Position numbers and translations under genes: made by a program. DNA of 64,000 bases from Sorghum bicolor (taxonomy: Eukaryota > Streptophyta > Magnoliopsida > Poales > Poaceae), in the NCBI RefSeq assembly GCF_000003195.3, contig NC_012873.2, positions 47,091,166-47,155,165 on the forward strand. The letters run 5' to 3'. This document shows, piece by piece, positions 32,775-44,110 of the stretch; the first letter of the stretch is position 1; each line of letters begins with the position of its first letter. A model generated the notes under the pieces. It was not told the DNA's origin and did no database searches. It saw only the letters and a program-made list of their open reading frames with translations.

Positions 32775-33540
32775 ATAGAATTCCATGAGTTTTGGTGAAT
32801 GCCTATTTCTATAGGGTGTCGCTAAAAAGAGCTGAGGAAGGCCCACATGTCAGGTTTATATAGAGATAAAAAGGCCTTATCACAAAATTGGGTTCTAGAA
32901 GACTCGATAGGCTCTAAACCAAAGGAGAGGCCAAGCCGCCATGGAGGTAGGACGCCCGCCCTAGCCCTACAGCCAATTTGGGCTCATATTGCTGATTGTG
33001 CTTCCACCACCATGGAGATCCAATATCAATTGTTGATCAAGGTCAGTTTGATCTGAGAGCTATGGTTCATCTTATGGGGCTATATAAGCAAGGACATGGC
33101 CCTTGGGGCAAAGCATCCTCAATCTTCAATTCATAATTCATATTTTCTAGTCAGGATCAAGAGAGCGGTGTCCCATAGAAGGATGACCTCATCTCTAGAG
33201 CTAGCATTCAAGAGAGATTAGTCGTGTAGTCCTCCAAGATTAGGGCTAGTCTTCTAGATATAGAGAGATAGAGTGGAGGAAAGAGTTGGAGGAAGTATTG
33301 GCCTATCGGTATCTCCTCTCTGGCTTGTACCTATAGGATTGAGATTTTTGTGGGGCTTGCTTCTGAGATTCTTTGGTTATTCAACTTCTAATACTAGTAA
33401 GTATGTTGCTATTATTGTTCTTTGGTTCATGACTCCTTTGAGTGCTTTAATCCTTGTAGCTCTTGGGTTGAAGTAGTAATTTGTGTGTAAGCGTGGTGCT
33501 TAGATGCATTTGCTCGTAGATATCCTCCTACTTTTTGGAT
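32775..33540 (+). repeat. Degenerate LTR fragment, plus orientation
   Basis: The order of shared phrases with the LTR at 34365-35602 is clear: cagaattccatgagtttt, ggcccacatgtcagg, tctagaagactc, the aggaagt...ggc-tgtacct block, and the ggtgcttag...tagatat end. Both ends are missing, and divergence is high (perhaps 25-30%). Confidence 0.6.
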
Positions 33541-33558
33541 AGATGGTATATAGCCTCA

Positions 33559-34205
33559 TGTTGATATTAGTTACGCACACGAAAGAATCAAAGAGAAATA
33601 ATCTGCAAGTATATGGATATCGGTGAGCACTTCACCTCGGAGATAAGTCCAGAGTATCGTATTTATTTTTTACCACTAGGAGAAAGTGTGCAAAATACTA
33701 ACCTTTTGTCCTACCTACTACCCATGGGTTGCAAGACAAGATAGCGAGAATTAAGCGATATAGAGAGAACTCTGTCTTTAGTCTTCTTTTAACCTATGGT
33801 AAGTGTGTAGATATCATTCTAAGGGGAGTAACTAGAGAAAAGAGAAACCTCAGAGAGTGTTTAACCCTAGTACCATATACCCTACCTTACCCCCTAACGG
33901 GACGTGGATTACTAAGACCCAAGAGGATTGTCACTTCTCCCAAAAGGCGACCACAAATCCGGCCAAGCAGGGAGTATCTACGAGTATTCCTAGCCCAAGC
34001 ACCATGCTTACGCTACGAATAATTACTCTATTCCCTACGCTAAGCGAATAAAGTGAACTCATAAACCAAAGAACAATAACTTACTAGTATCAGAAGTTGA
34101 ATTACCGAACAATTCTAGAACCAAGCCTCGGGTTAGGAGACTTGACCCCAAAGATACGAGGAAGAAGGCACTGACAGGCCGGGCTTCCTCAACTCCTACC
34201 TTCAC
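33559..34205 (-). repeat. Degenerate LTR fragment, minus orientation
   Basis: On the minus strand it runs from a block like gaggaagcccggcctgtc to the end ...actaatatcaaca at 33559, which matches the terminal ...accaaatatcaaca of the LTR at 34365-35602. With 32775-33540 it forms an inverted pair whose arms share about 250 bp. Confidence 0.6.
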
Positions 34206-34280
34206 CCCATTGTTGGCAAATCTTAACGCACACCAGCTAGATTAAGATGTGACAGGTATCTAGAAATGGTGGCGCCTAAC

Positions 34281-34364
34281 TGAAAGCCCTAGTTTGGTTT
34301 TGGATAATTGATGAAACCTATGTGTACTAACCTTTGTCATGAGTGAAATACAAAGATAGGTTGG
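34281..34364 (+). repeat. Copia 5' LTR, first 84 bp
   Basis: It is cut by the nested element at the target duplication gttgg (34360-34364), and the rest is at 42421-44050. Total length is 1,714 bp against 1,717 bp for the second LTR. Confidence 0.9.
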
Positions 34365-35602
34365 TGTTGACGGTTCTTAAGTATCAATTTTAATTATCAA
34401 ATAAACAAGAGAAAGGACCAATATGCAACCAACACCTAGAATTAGGGTTTGATCTGACAGAATTCCACGAGTTTTGTTGTTTATCTATTTCTGCAGGGGG
34501 TTATTAGGAAATAAGGAAGAAAGGCCCACATGTCAGGATTACATAGAGATATCAACGCACCGCGCAATTTTACATCATCTAGAAGACTCCAGAAGCCACG
34601 AGACCGAAGCGGAGGCGAAGCTGGGCCAGGCCCAGGGCGCCCGCCCTGGTAGCCTGGGCGCCCGCCCCCCTGCTGGAGCCAATTCAGGACTCCTTCGCTC
34701 GGGATATTCCACCGACCTATTGGATCAAGAAAAACATAGTACCACCTCGGCTATCGACCCAAAAACGCATAGAAGGGGAGGACTATATAAGCGAGGCCCC
34801 CCTGGCCCCTGGAGAAGACATGAAGAAATTATCATAGAGACTGAGGGGTGCCCTCGAAGGAAAACCTCTTCTCTAATTAATATTTCTTTTTAGGCTTAGC
34901 AATCAATGTAAGGTAGAAATAGATCTTCTAGTTTCTACTAGATTGAGAGAGATAGAGTGGTGGTGTAGAGTGGAGGAAGCCCGGCCTGTCGGTGTCTACT
35001 CCAAGCTTGTACCTGCGGGATCAAGTTCTCCTAACCCGAAGCTTGCTCCTAGGATTCTTCAGTAATTCGACTTCTAAATTCTAGTAAGTTCTTGTTTTAT
35101 TGTTCTTATGGTTTATGAGTTTACTTTAATCTCTTCGCGTAGAGTTTAGAGTAATCATTGCTGGCATAAACATGGTGTTTAGGCTAGGGTACTCATAGAT
35201 ATTCCCTGACTAGCTGGACCGTGGTAGTAGTGAGGAACGTGACAATTCCGAGTTACCTTTGTAGATCACATCTCGTTAGCAGGAAGGATAGGGTTTATAG
35301 GTGCGGGTCGAACATCCTTTGTGGTGTCTAGATTCCGTTAGCTTCCCCATTAGAACAGTAGATCATCCTTACCAAGGTTAGAAGGAGACTACGGTTGCAG
35401 TCTTCTCTATTTATCACTCACATCGAAAGACATTCTTTGTGCCTAAAGAGATAGTAGCAATAGATTTGGTTAGTCAGATGCACCCTTTCTCCCAGTGGTA
35501 AAAATATAAATACGATAACTCTGGATAACCTCCCGGGTGAAATGCTCACCGATATCCGTGCGCTTGCGGATCATTTTCTAATTGCGTTACCAAATATCAA
35601 CA
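34365..35602 (+). repeat. 5' LTR of the nested element
   Basis: It starts TGTTGACGGTTC and ends CAAATATCAACA. A TATA-like CTATATAAG lies near 34783. A 139-codon frame in it also occurs in the 3' LTR (41287-41706) and is a by-product of the LTR, not a gene. Confidence 0.92.
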
Positions 35603-35610
35603 AGCATTTC

Positions 35611-35628
35611 TGGCGCCGTTGCCGGGGA
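35611..35628 (+). promoter_or_regulatory. tRNA-Asp primer-binding site
   Basis: TGGCGCCGTTGCCGGGGA is complementary to the 3' end of plant tRNA-Asp. It lies 8 bp after the LTR. Confidence 0.85.
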
Positions 35629-35715
35629 GAAAGACTGTTTGCTGAGATAACTTTGAGTCTTGCTATTATCTTGTATTATACTTTTATACTTTTATTCTTT
35701 TATCTTTTTATCTTT

Positions 35716-36324
35716 ATGGATATCTCAAATTCCATAACTATTATTAAATTCTTTGCACCTTCGGAGACCAGCCATAGACCATGGGAGTCAACACGTCCTG
35801 CCCCTAATTATGATCTGTGTCCGGAGTTGATTGCAATAGGTCAAAACCAACCCTTTTCTATAGCCGAGGTCCTATCTTTTAATCAAGAAGATAATGCACT
35901 TTTAGCTACACCTAGGGAATCTGTTAATCTTTCTATAAATTCTGGTTTAGACCTAGCCTTGCAAGACCATGTTTTTCCTAGATATTTTCACATTGGTCTT
36001 AATCATATAACCTTTGGTAGAGTCCTTCTTTCTTTATCAGGTAGTAACGGAAGGTATGTCTTCATTCGTGGACATCCTTCTTGTACTAGTCTTCATAGAA
36101 AAATCATAGAGATAGAGAAGGAATCATCTCCCATACAAGGAGAGGAAGTTTCAATAGCCGATTTCCAAACTTTCCAATCCCATGATTCGGCTATCCAACC
36201 CATCCTTGAGCCTAATAATCTCTACTATGCTCTTTCTCTTGAACCTCCCGATAATCCTATGAATCTCTCTAGACATCCCATGCATAAGAAGGAGGATCGA
36301 GGAGAGCAACATCAATGGCTATAG
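35716..36324 (+). CDS. Unidentified ORF of the nested element (possible gag remnant)
   Basis: The 202-codon frame starts M-D-I-S-N-S-I just after the primer-binding site, the position of gag in complete relatives. I see no capsid core, no zinc knuckle and no nucleic-acid-binding tail, and do not recognise the sequence. It ends in a histidine/charge-rich stretch (HKKEDRGEQHQWL). Position argues for a shortened or replaced gag; the sequence itself does not confirm it. Confidence 0.4.
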   Translation: MDISNSITIIKFFAPSETSHRPWESTRPAPNYDLCPELIAIGQNQPFSIAEVLSFNQEDNALLATPRESVNLSINSGLDLALQDHVFPRYFHIGLNHITFGRVLLSLSGSNGRYVFIRGHPSCTSLHRKIIEIEKESSPIQGEEVSIADFQTFQSHDSAIQPILEPNNLYYALSLEPPDNPMNLSRHPMHKKEDRGEQHQWL

Positions 36325-37756
36325 GGCATTAAAAATTCATGTGCTATCACCACATTTGAGATCTCCAACCCTCTCTTCTTTTCTATTTATAAAAACATTA
36401 AAAGAGCGGTTGTCGATGCATATGTTTATAATAAATATTGCAGATCTCGTCGAGTTAATTGATGGTTTCCCAAGGACAAGCTTAGTGTCCTAAAACAAGC
36501 ACTTATCAGATTGTAACATGAACTTCTAATTACTTGCAACATTACCTTGTGTATTGAGCATATAAGATAATTGTAGAAATATTCCTTCGGGTATTCTTGT
36601 CACTAACCTTTCTAGTATTGGAGCAAGAAGACCGGATGAATGACAAGCGCAAGGTATGCCCAACCAATCAACATGCAACATTGAATTAAATTCATCCAAT
36701 CTTGAATTTTGCAAAATTCAAGCTTAGGGGAGTACTTCACATAAAAACATCCTTTGCCATGTTGCTATGTTGGTTGTCCTTACCTTTGAGACATGCTCAA
36801 TTTGTTAAATACTAATCACACTACTTCATCTCCACTTAAGTAGATCTCTATAAATGCCATCACGCTACCTTTGTTTATCCTAGTGAGTGTTAGTTTGGAA
36901 GTACTGCACATACTTCTATTGGCTTTTAAATTAAGCATGGTGCTTAGGTTAAACAGCCTTCCTTAATCTGATTAGACATGGAGTCTAGTTCGGTTATCGA
37001 ACTAAAAATTGCTTGTGTAGACATTGGTATATTTTGTGGGACTAACCCCTGCAGGAAAACTTTCAATATCAACCTGGGAAGTCCTGAGATAAACTCACAT
37101 TGGAGATAAAGAAAGTGACACATGAAGTTTAACAATTTGCACAAGAAAGACATAGCTCATAAGAGATGATCCATGGAGGGAGCCACAAACACGATGCACA
37201 ACCGCTAGAAAGGAAAGCTTCTACAAGGTGATACTATACAATCACTCTTCAATTAAGGTAACATCTTAAAGTACTTGGCTATCACTTTTATAAGTTTCAC
37301 CTTGGTTCTGGCATTCACATAAAATAAAGAGACAAACATGTATGATTTGTAGCTCCAAATTAACCAACCCAATTAATTCAACATATTTAGTCCTTTAATA
37401 TTTGTTCTTAGTACTACCTTCGTAATCCCACGCTCCTAAACATATAAGCTAATATGTTGCACATTCAATCTTTGGAAGATAAAAACAAAACATAAATATA
37501 GATAGATTATCTTTCCATTAGGTTGAGCCATCTGATCTAACAAATGTTTTAAATGCTACACTCATGATCCATCAACTTTGTCTTGCTCACTATGCTTAAG
37601 GTTAGAAAAGAACAAATACACTTTTGGTTCTGTTGGTGTTTTCCACCAACAGAGCCCATGCACTTGATCTCTGCCTTGTCTCTATGAGCAGGACACATTT
37701 TGAGAAACGTGAAGGCGTTTTACAACTCCCAGATTCTATTAAGTGAAGAACCGGGA
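36325..37756 (+). other. Non-coding internal part of the nested element
   Basis: AT-rich and stop-rich, with no domain recognised. Confidence 0.5.
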
Positions 37757-38037
37757 TCTACGAGCACAAACACAATGGAGATCAGACACTTAGTTTCCCA
37801 AAGGAAATATTAAAGAACCTCTGTGTCCAAGTTGGTACCTTGTACGCTCTAGCAAACTTCGTGGTGGTAGAGACTGGTACTGAGGAGAGGGCACCCATTA
37901 TCTTATGGAGGCCATTCCTAAACACCAGAGCTGTCATCTACGCTAATGCTGCCAAGATCAGTCTCTACGTCAAGGGGAAGAAGGAGACTTTCCTTCAAAA
38001 ACAAGACTACATAAACTTCAGAGCAATCCCAACATGA
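37757..38037 (+). pseudogene. Retropepsin relic 1
   Basis: A remnant of the active-site region (DPGS-like, near 37755) is followed in another frame by a C-terminal protease block: YALANFVVVETG, then APIIL-RPFLNTRAVI near 37897. Gypsy proteases of the Tat/Athila type have G in PIILGRPFL; here it is W. Frames are broken and there is no reverse transcriptase downstream. Confidence 0.6.
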
Positions 38038-38171
38038 ACCAAGGAAAAGGACCAACAGGAGGAACAGGAACAAGCAAATGTGGACCGAGTCAGCTAAGAT
38101 GGTCACTGCAGCTCAAGGAGGTCAAGATCGTCGACTCAAGTCACCTTTCTTGATCAAGAAGGACGACCCTG

Positions 38172-38741
38172 GTGTTCCAATCATCGAGTGCACAACCAAT
38201 AGATACTCTTTTTAGAAAACACTCTACGACACCGGATCTACGTCAACATAATGGCCGCAGTCACTTATCAGCTCCTGCATGGAACCATGCCCCTACAACC
38301 AATATATATTTAGCTCCAGATGATTTTCAGAACATTGATATGGGAGAAGACGAGTACGATCCACCCATCATCCTTGGAAGACCATTCCTCAACACTATCC
38401 AAGTTATCATCTACATTGGAACCGGAGAAGTCCACGTGTATTTCCCCTCTGAGAAGGTACGCCATTACTTTAATGATTCTAACTATATAGTTGAAGATTC
38501 TAAGCAGGTCACGACAAGAAGAAGACAACGCAACCGCAACCAGAGGAGGCAAATCATCAAGGACGGATGGGCAGACTACGAAGGAAAAGTTGTAAGGTCA
38601 GAAGACGTTGAGTTTAAACAGAATTATCCAGAGGAGACCGAAGCACCAAGTCAGGTGTGGAAAATGAAGATAACTATACATGAAGAGGAGGCGCTGCCGG
38701 AAGTACCGACTACGCCACCCAACGAACCTCAGGATAATTGA
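38172..38741 (+). pseudogene. Retropepsin relic 2 with basic tail
   Basis: An open frame contains PIILGRPFLNTIQVI near 38365, the same C-terminal protease block as relic 1 but diverged, then an arginine-rich stretch (RRRQRNRNQRR) and an acidic end. The catalytic Asp half is absent. It may be a second protease copy or the end of a different element recombined in. Confidence 0.55.
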
Positions 38742-41161
38742 GAAGGAGGAGAGTCCCGTTCGGAGGACTTAAAAACACCGAACGCCTTGCCAAGAGGTAA
38801 ACTTGGTAGTTATCCTTTCCCTTTCAATTATTTCAAGTAGTTCACTTAGTTAATTAAGTTCTAAACAGAAAGTAAAAATGTGAAAAACAGTAAGCCCCAT
38901 GTGAGGATACGAGTGGCATAAAACCCATAAGTACATTCACTGTGGTGGCATAAAAATAAAATAAAAATATTTTTCTCCTTATAAAATAAAAATATAAAAA
39001 CAGGGAGTAATAATTATTAAGGAGTCTCAACATGATAAAGGCTAGATATTTATGCTAACACTTAATCAGTTCCACAAGCTTTGTTGTCTATTTGAGCTCC
39101 ACAGAATCTAAGAATCAAGAAGACTGGCAGACGGAGGATATTCTAATCGCTGTCACAATGCTGCTGACTTTCAAATACACCTCTGCCACCTCCTAGCTAC
39201 ATCAAGAGAAATTACGTCAAAATTCAGCTTGGGGGAGAGCACCCCCATTTATCTCGATAAGTATTTCTATCTATCTTTATACTTATATTATTTTAGAATA
39301 TAAATATACATAACTATGAAAAACCAAATAAAGATTTTATGCTTATATATATATGTCTTTTGCTTAGTGTGTTTAATAAATAAATAAAGTGGCTATGCTA
39401 ATCTGTATCTAAATAAAACTCAAGCATGGAAATGATGAATAGTTGCTCTGCCTAATTTGCACATTTTAAGTTCTCTCTCAAGTTTAGACATAACTGTTAT
39501 AATTTAAAGCTTGCTCTAGACCTAAACTTGTGGGATGAAAACTTGATCTGAAATCTAAGTTGTTAACGGATATGATATGGGAAGTTTGAGCTGCTGTTTA
39601 TCTGTTTCTAGAGATGCTAGAAATTCTGGAGAATTTTATCTTTGGAAATCTTTAAAATGTTGCATGATGAGTTCCTGTATGATGAGAGTTTAAATTCCTA
39701 CCACAGCCATATATACATGCTTGCTAGACTTCGAGCCACACATTTACTTTTTACTGCTTATGAGCATTGAGTATGGTCAAGCTGTGTAGACCCTTAGGAG
39801 CTTGTCATGTGGTTAAATTAAGATTCACTTGCACGTTCACTCACACATGCTACTTCTACTCCGGAAGTACCATCCACATATATCCATACATTTCCATCTT
39901 CAGAATCACCCAAAAATATTCTACTCCTAATCCGGGAGAGAATATCCAAAAATAATTTTGTTCTTCCTTGTGTAATAAATGCCTCAAGATCAATAAAGAG
40001 TATTATTATTATGTCTTGTGTGTCTCTACTTTATTTTTGTGCAAGAAAGCAGAAAACAAGTATGGGAGAGATCCCTCGACATGCTAAACACACTCCGACT
40101 ACACCACTCCACGATTCAGGTACACACTCTGCACACTTTACTTTACACATATATATATTTTAGATTATGCAGAATATTGTTCCCGACATGATAAAATAAA
40201 AAGATTAAAATATTTCTAATCATGATTAATCTCAATCTGTGATATTTCCTAAAAACTTGCAAATTATTATAAAATCATTTTAAAACCTGTGTTACTTAAG
40301 TCAATATGGAATATATGATGGTAGAGTATGAGTTTCTTATTCTTGATATCATTGTTGCTTGGAGAATTTATTTCAAAATATTCAAATTCCTAGCTACCAT
40401 CCTCAGTGTTTTATATGCCTGATAAAACTGAAATATTAAATATGATTATAAAAGCTATCTGCTCTGTATTGAGTTTGTTCAAAATGAGTTAGACCCTTGT
40501 TGAGAGATTTATCATGCTTCTAAGATCAAGACATTATTTCAGTAAGATTCACTCTTCCGAAGTATTATTGCATTAGAGGCATGGGCTATGCAAAAATAGA
40601 AGATATTTCGAGGAAATAAAAAGGAGCAAGTGCTCGACAACCTCGCAGAAAAAATGGACAAGTGTCCGGCAGTAGAATTAGGGGTACCTCGGTATCCACT
40701 TAAAAAAAAGAGAAAAAAAAATGATAGCCCATGGTCCCTCTAATAAGCAATATGCCAGCAAGAGTTGACAAAATTTTTAATTTCCAAAGTCTTTGATCTA
40801 AGAGTATGACATTTCCCTCCTCGGATCCCGTTTTGATCAGGCAATAAATCCAAAGTAAGTATGCTTGAGAATTTTTGCAAAATAAAACAGCCTCAGTGAG
40901 ATATATATATATATAAAAGATAATGAGTGATCTGAGAGAACCTATGAGGATCAAAAAGGTATGCTAACTTTCTTTCAAAAAATATACAAAAACTCCAAGT
41001 GACAGGAATGAAAAGAAAGAATCTTTACTCTTAACCATATACTTCCCTGACTACAGTACACAGTGGAATTTTAACACCCTGCAAATTATATAGAGAATGT
41101 TTTAAATATTTATCCCAGATATTGTTCTTAACCATCCTTTTCTCGAGGACGAGTAAAAGCC
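38742..41161 (+). other. Non-coding filler of the nested element
   Basis: 2.4 kb of AT-rich sequence with no domain seen. A short (AT)n run lies near 40902-40912. This region replaces pol. Confidence 0.55.
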
Positions 41162-41177
41162 TAAGTATGGGGGTATT
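41162..41177 (+). promoter_or_regulatory. Polypurine tract of the nested element
   Basis: taagtatgggggtatt abuts the 3' LTR at 41178. It is preceded by ctcgaggacgag, a phrase common upstream of gypsy 3' LTRs. Confidence 0.65.
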
Positions 41178-42415
41178 TGTTGACGGTTCTTAAGTATCAA
41201 TTTTAATTATCAAATAAACAAGAGAAAGGACCAATATGCAACCAACACCTAGAATTAGGGTTTGATCTGACAGAATTCCACGAGTTTTGTTGTTTATCTA
41301 TTTCTGCAGGGGGTTATCAGGAAATAAGGAAGAAAGGCCCACATGTCAGGATTACATAGAGATATCAACGCACCGCGCAATTTTACATCATCTAGAAGAC
41401 TCCAGAAGCCACGAGACCGAAGCGGAGGCGAAGCTGGGCCAGGCCCAGGGCGCCCGCCCTGGTAGCCTGGGCGCCCGCTCCCCTGCTGGAGCCAATTCAG
41501 GACTCCTTCACTCGGGATATTCCACCGACCTATTGGATCAAGATAAACATAGTACCACCTCGGCTATCGACCCAAAAACGCATAGAAGGGGAGGACTATA
41601 TAAGCGAGGCCCCCCTGGCCCCTGGAGAAGACATGAAGAAATTATCATAGAGACTGAGGGGTGCCCTCGAAGGAAAACCTCTTCTCTAATTAATATTTCT
41701 TTTTAGGCTTAGCAATCAATGTAAGGTAGAAATAGATCTTCTAGTTTCTACTAGATTGAGAGAGATAGAGTGGAGGTGTAGAGTGGAGGAAGCCCGGCCT
41801 GTCGGTGTCTACTCCAAGCTTGTACCTACGGGATCAAGTTCTCCTAACCCGAAGCTTGCTCCTAGGATTCTTCAGTAATTCGACTTCTAAATTCTAGTAA
41901 GTTCTTGTTTTATTGTTCTTATGGTTTATGAGTTTACTTTAATCTCTTCGCGTAGAGTTTAGAGTAATCATTGCTGGCATAAACGTGGTGTTTAGGCTGG
42001 GGTACTCATAGATATTCCCTGACTAGCTGGACCGTGGTAGTAGTGAGGAACGTGACAATTCCGAGTTACCTTTGTAGATCACATCTCGTTAGCAGGAAGG
42101 ATAGGGTTTATAGGTGCGGGTCGAACATCCTTTGTGGTGTCTAGATTCCGTTAGCTTCCCCATTAGAACAGTAGATCATCCTTACCAAGGTTAGAAGGAG
42201 ACTACGGTTGCAGTCTTCTCTATTTATCACTCACATCGAAAGACATTCTTTGTGCCTAAAGAGATAGTAGCAATAGATTTGGTTAGTCAGATGCACCCTT
42301 TCTCCCAGTGGTAAAAATATAAATACGATAACTCTGGATAACCTCCCGGATGAAATGCTCACCGATATCCGTGCGCTTGCGGATCATTTTCTAATTGCGT
42401 TACCAAATATCAACA
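41178..42415 (+). repeat. 3' LTR of the nested element
   Basis: 1,238 bp with nine differences from the 5' LTR by eye, followed by gttgg. Confidence 0.92.
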
Positions 42416-44050
42416 GTTGGTACACACCAAGTGATGGAGCTAGATGATGGTCATGGTGATGGAGATGACCAAAATATGATATTCAAGTGCTCCAACTTTG
42501 AAAAGAAGAAAGAGAAAACAAAATGGGCTCAAGGCAAAGGTATTTTTAATAGGGCCATTTTGTTTTGCCACTCAAGACACCTAGAGGGTGTGAGTGGATT
42601 TAGGATAGATAACCGTACTATAAAGAGGGGAAATCTTTAATTGCAATGGTTATCTAGTGCCACTAAGTGTGAGTCTTTTTTTGCATATGCATTGCGCTTA
42701 GTGACGTGGTGAGAATACTTGAGAAAGCCCTAAAAATTATTTGTGAAAATGCTAACCTAAGTGCTCAATTGTTTTTGGTACTTCATGGGAAAGTTAGCAC
42801 CTTAAAAAAGGGGTTTTGAGTTGGAAAACCGAGCTAGTAGTCATGCCCAAACAGCAAGGGGTCGATCGGAGTTATTCTCTACCCTACCTGGATATTCTGG
42901 TATTTGTGCTTGCAACAGAGAGGGGTCGGTTGGAATTTTAGCTGCCCCGCACTGGAAATTTTTTAGTACTGGAGTTCACCCACGCCAATGGTCAAAAGTG
43001 TGTGCGCCTGGAATTATTTCCTACCCGCACTGGATTTTCTCGCGAGATTGGGCTGCTGCAACGGTCGGATGAGTGGCTGGCAGAGGATAAGGTCGGGTTT
43101 CACCCCTTCCTTTCTTCCTCCTCAATCCATTCCCCATTCTTGCTCTCTTGAAGAACTCCAAGAAAAGAAAAGCTCTCCCCTTCTCCTCTCTCACTCCCAA
43201 GGATTTGTGCTCCATTCAAGTGAGAGATCAAGCTCTAGAGATCGATTTGAGAGCTCCAAGAGGATCTCTTCCCTCTCCTCTCCATTCCCATGGTTGGTAC
43301 TCTTTGGTGAGAGGAGTTGAGAAACCCTAGTTTTATGCATTTGTGATTCATATTTGTGGCACTAGTTGATTATTGGAATTGTGGATTTCTTGTTACTCTT
43401 GGTGATTGCCGTCACCTAGACGGTTGGTGTTGGATTGATTGGTGAGGGGATTTGGTGATTGTGTCCGCCCCCAATCAAGGTGATATTTGTGAGGGGTTGT
43501 TGTGGTTCCCCGACGGAGTGCTAAATTCCAACTCTAGTGGATTGCTCGTGTCATTGAGTTACTGCACTTGAGAGTGGGGTCTTGCGGTTTCCTTGCGAGG
43601 GTGGCTTGCAAGACACACCGAAGAACCATCTAGGTGTTGGTCGACACAACGGGGACTAGATTACTGGCAAGTAAGTGAACCTCGGGAGAAAAATATTTGT
43701 GTCATCTCTTGTTTCCTGGTGAATTGGATTGATTGATACATATATAGTTGGAATTAATTATTTTGTGATTGGCAACATCCTCTACTCTTCATCATCGGTA
43801 TAAAAGTCAAATTCCCTTCTCTTTCATACTTGCAATTTATCTTGTTAGCTCTCTAATTAGTTAGAGTAGAGACCTAGCCGTTTGAGTGCATAGAGATTAT
43901 AATTACTAGAATTGCAATAGGTGGCTTGCCTAACAATTAGAGCTAAAGCAAACAACATTTATTGCCATTTGTGTTACTAACAATTTGCTCTAGTGTTTTA
44001 TAGATTTTTTAATAGGCTAATCACCCCCTCTAGCCATCTAGGACCTTACA
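42416..44050 (+). repeat. Copia 5' LTR, remaining part
   Basis: It continues 34281-34364 after the target duplication and ends ATCTAGGACCTTACA. It matches 52256-53888 along its length. Confidence 0.9.
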
Positions 44051-44052
44051 CG

Positions 44053-44064
44053 TGGTATCGGAGC
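44053..44064 (+). promoter_or_regulatory. Copia primer-binding site (initiator tRNA-Met)
   Basis: TGGTATCGGAGC lies 2 bp after the LTR; it is the usual TGGTATCAGAGC with one change. Confidence 0.8.
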
Positions 44065-44110
44065 TAGGTCGCCGTTCTAATCAAGGCTTAACATCCTTCG
44101 GTGTTAAAAG

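Larger units (their letters stand above)
34365..42415 (+). mobile_element. Non-autonomous LTR retrotransposon nested in the copia LTR
   Basis: It is 8,051 bp with two 1,238-bp LTRs (34365-35602 and 41178-42415) and a perfect gttgg target duplication (34360-34364 and 42416-42420). The primer-binding site matches tRNA-Asp, as in Athila/Tat gypsy elements, and the tract before the 3' LTR is G-rich. The inner 5.6 kb has one unidentified ORF and two retropepsin relics but no reverse transcriptase or integrase. Mobilisation must have come from another element. Nine LTR differences by eye (0.7%) imply roughly 0.3 million years at an assumed 1.3e-8 per site per year, younger than its host copia. Confidence 0.88.

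Noticed and set aside
34474..34893. 139-codon frame, almost identical to 41287-41706
   Set aside because: The identity only reflects that both lie in the two LTRs of the same element. No protein features.
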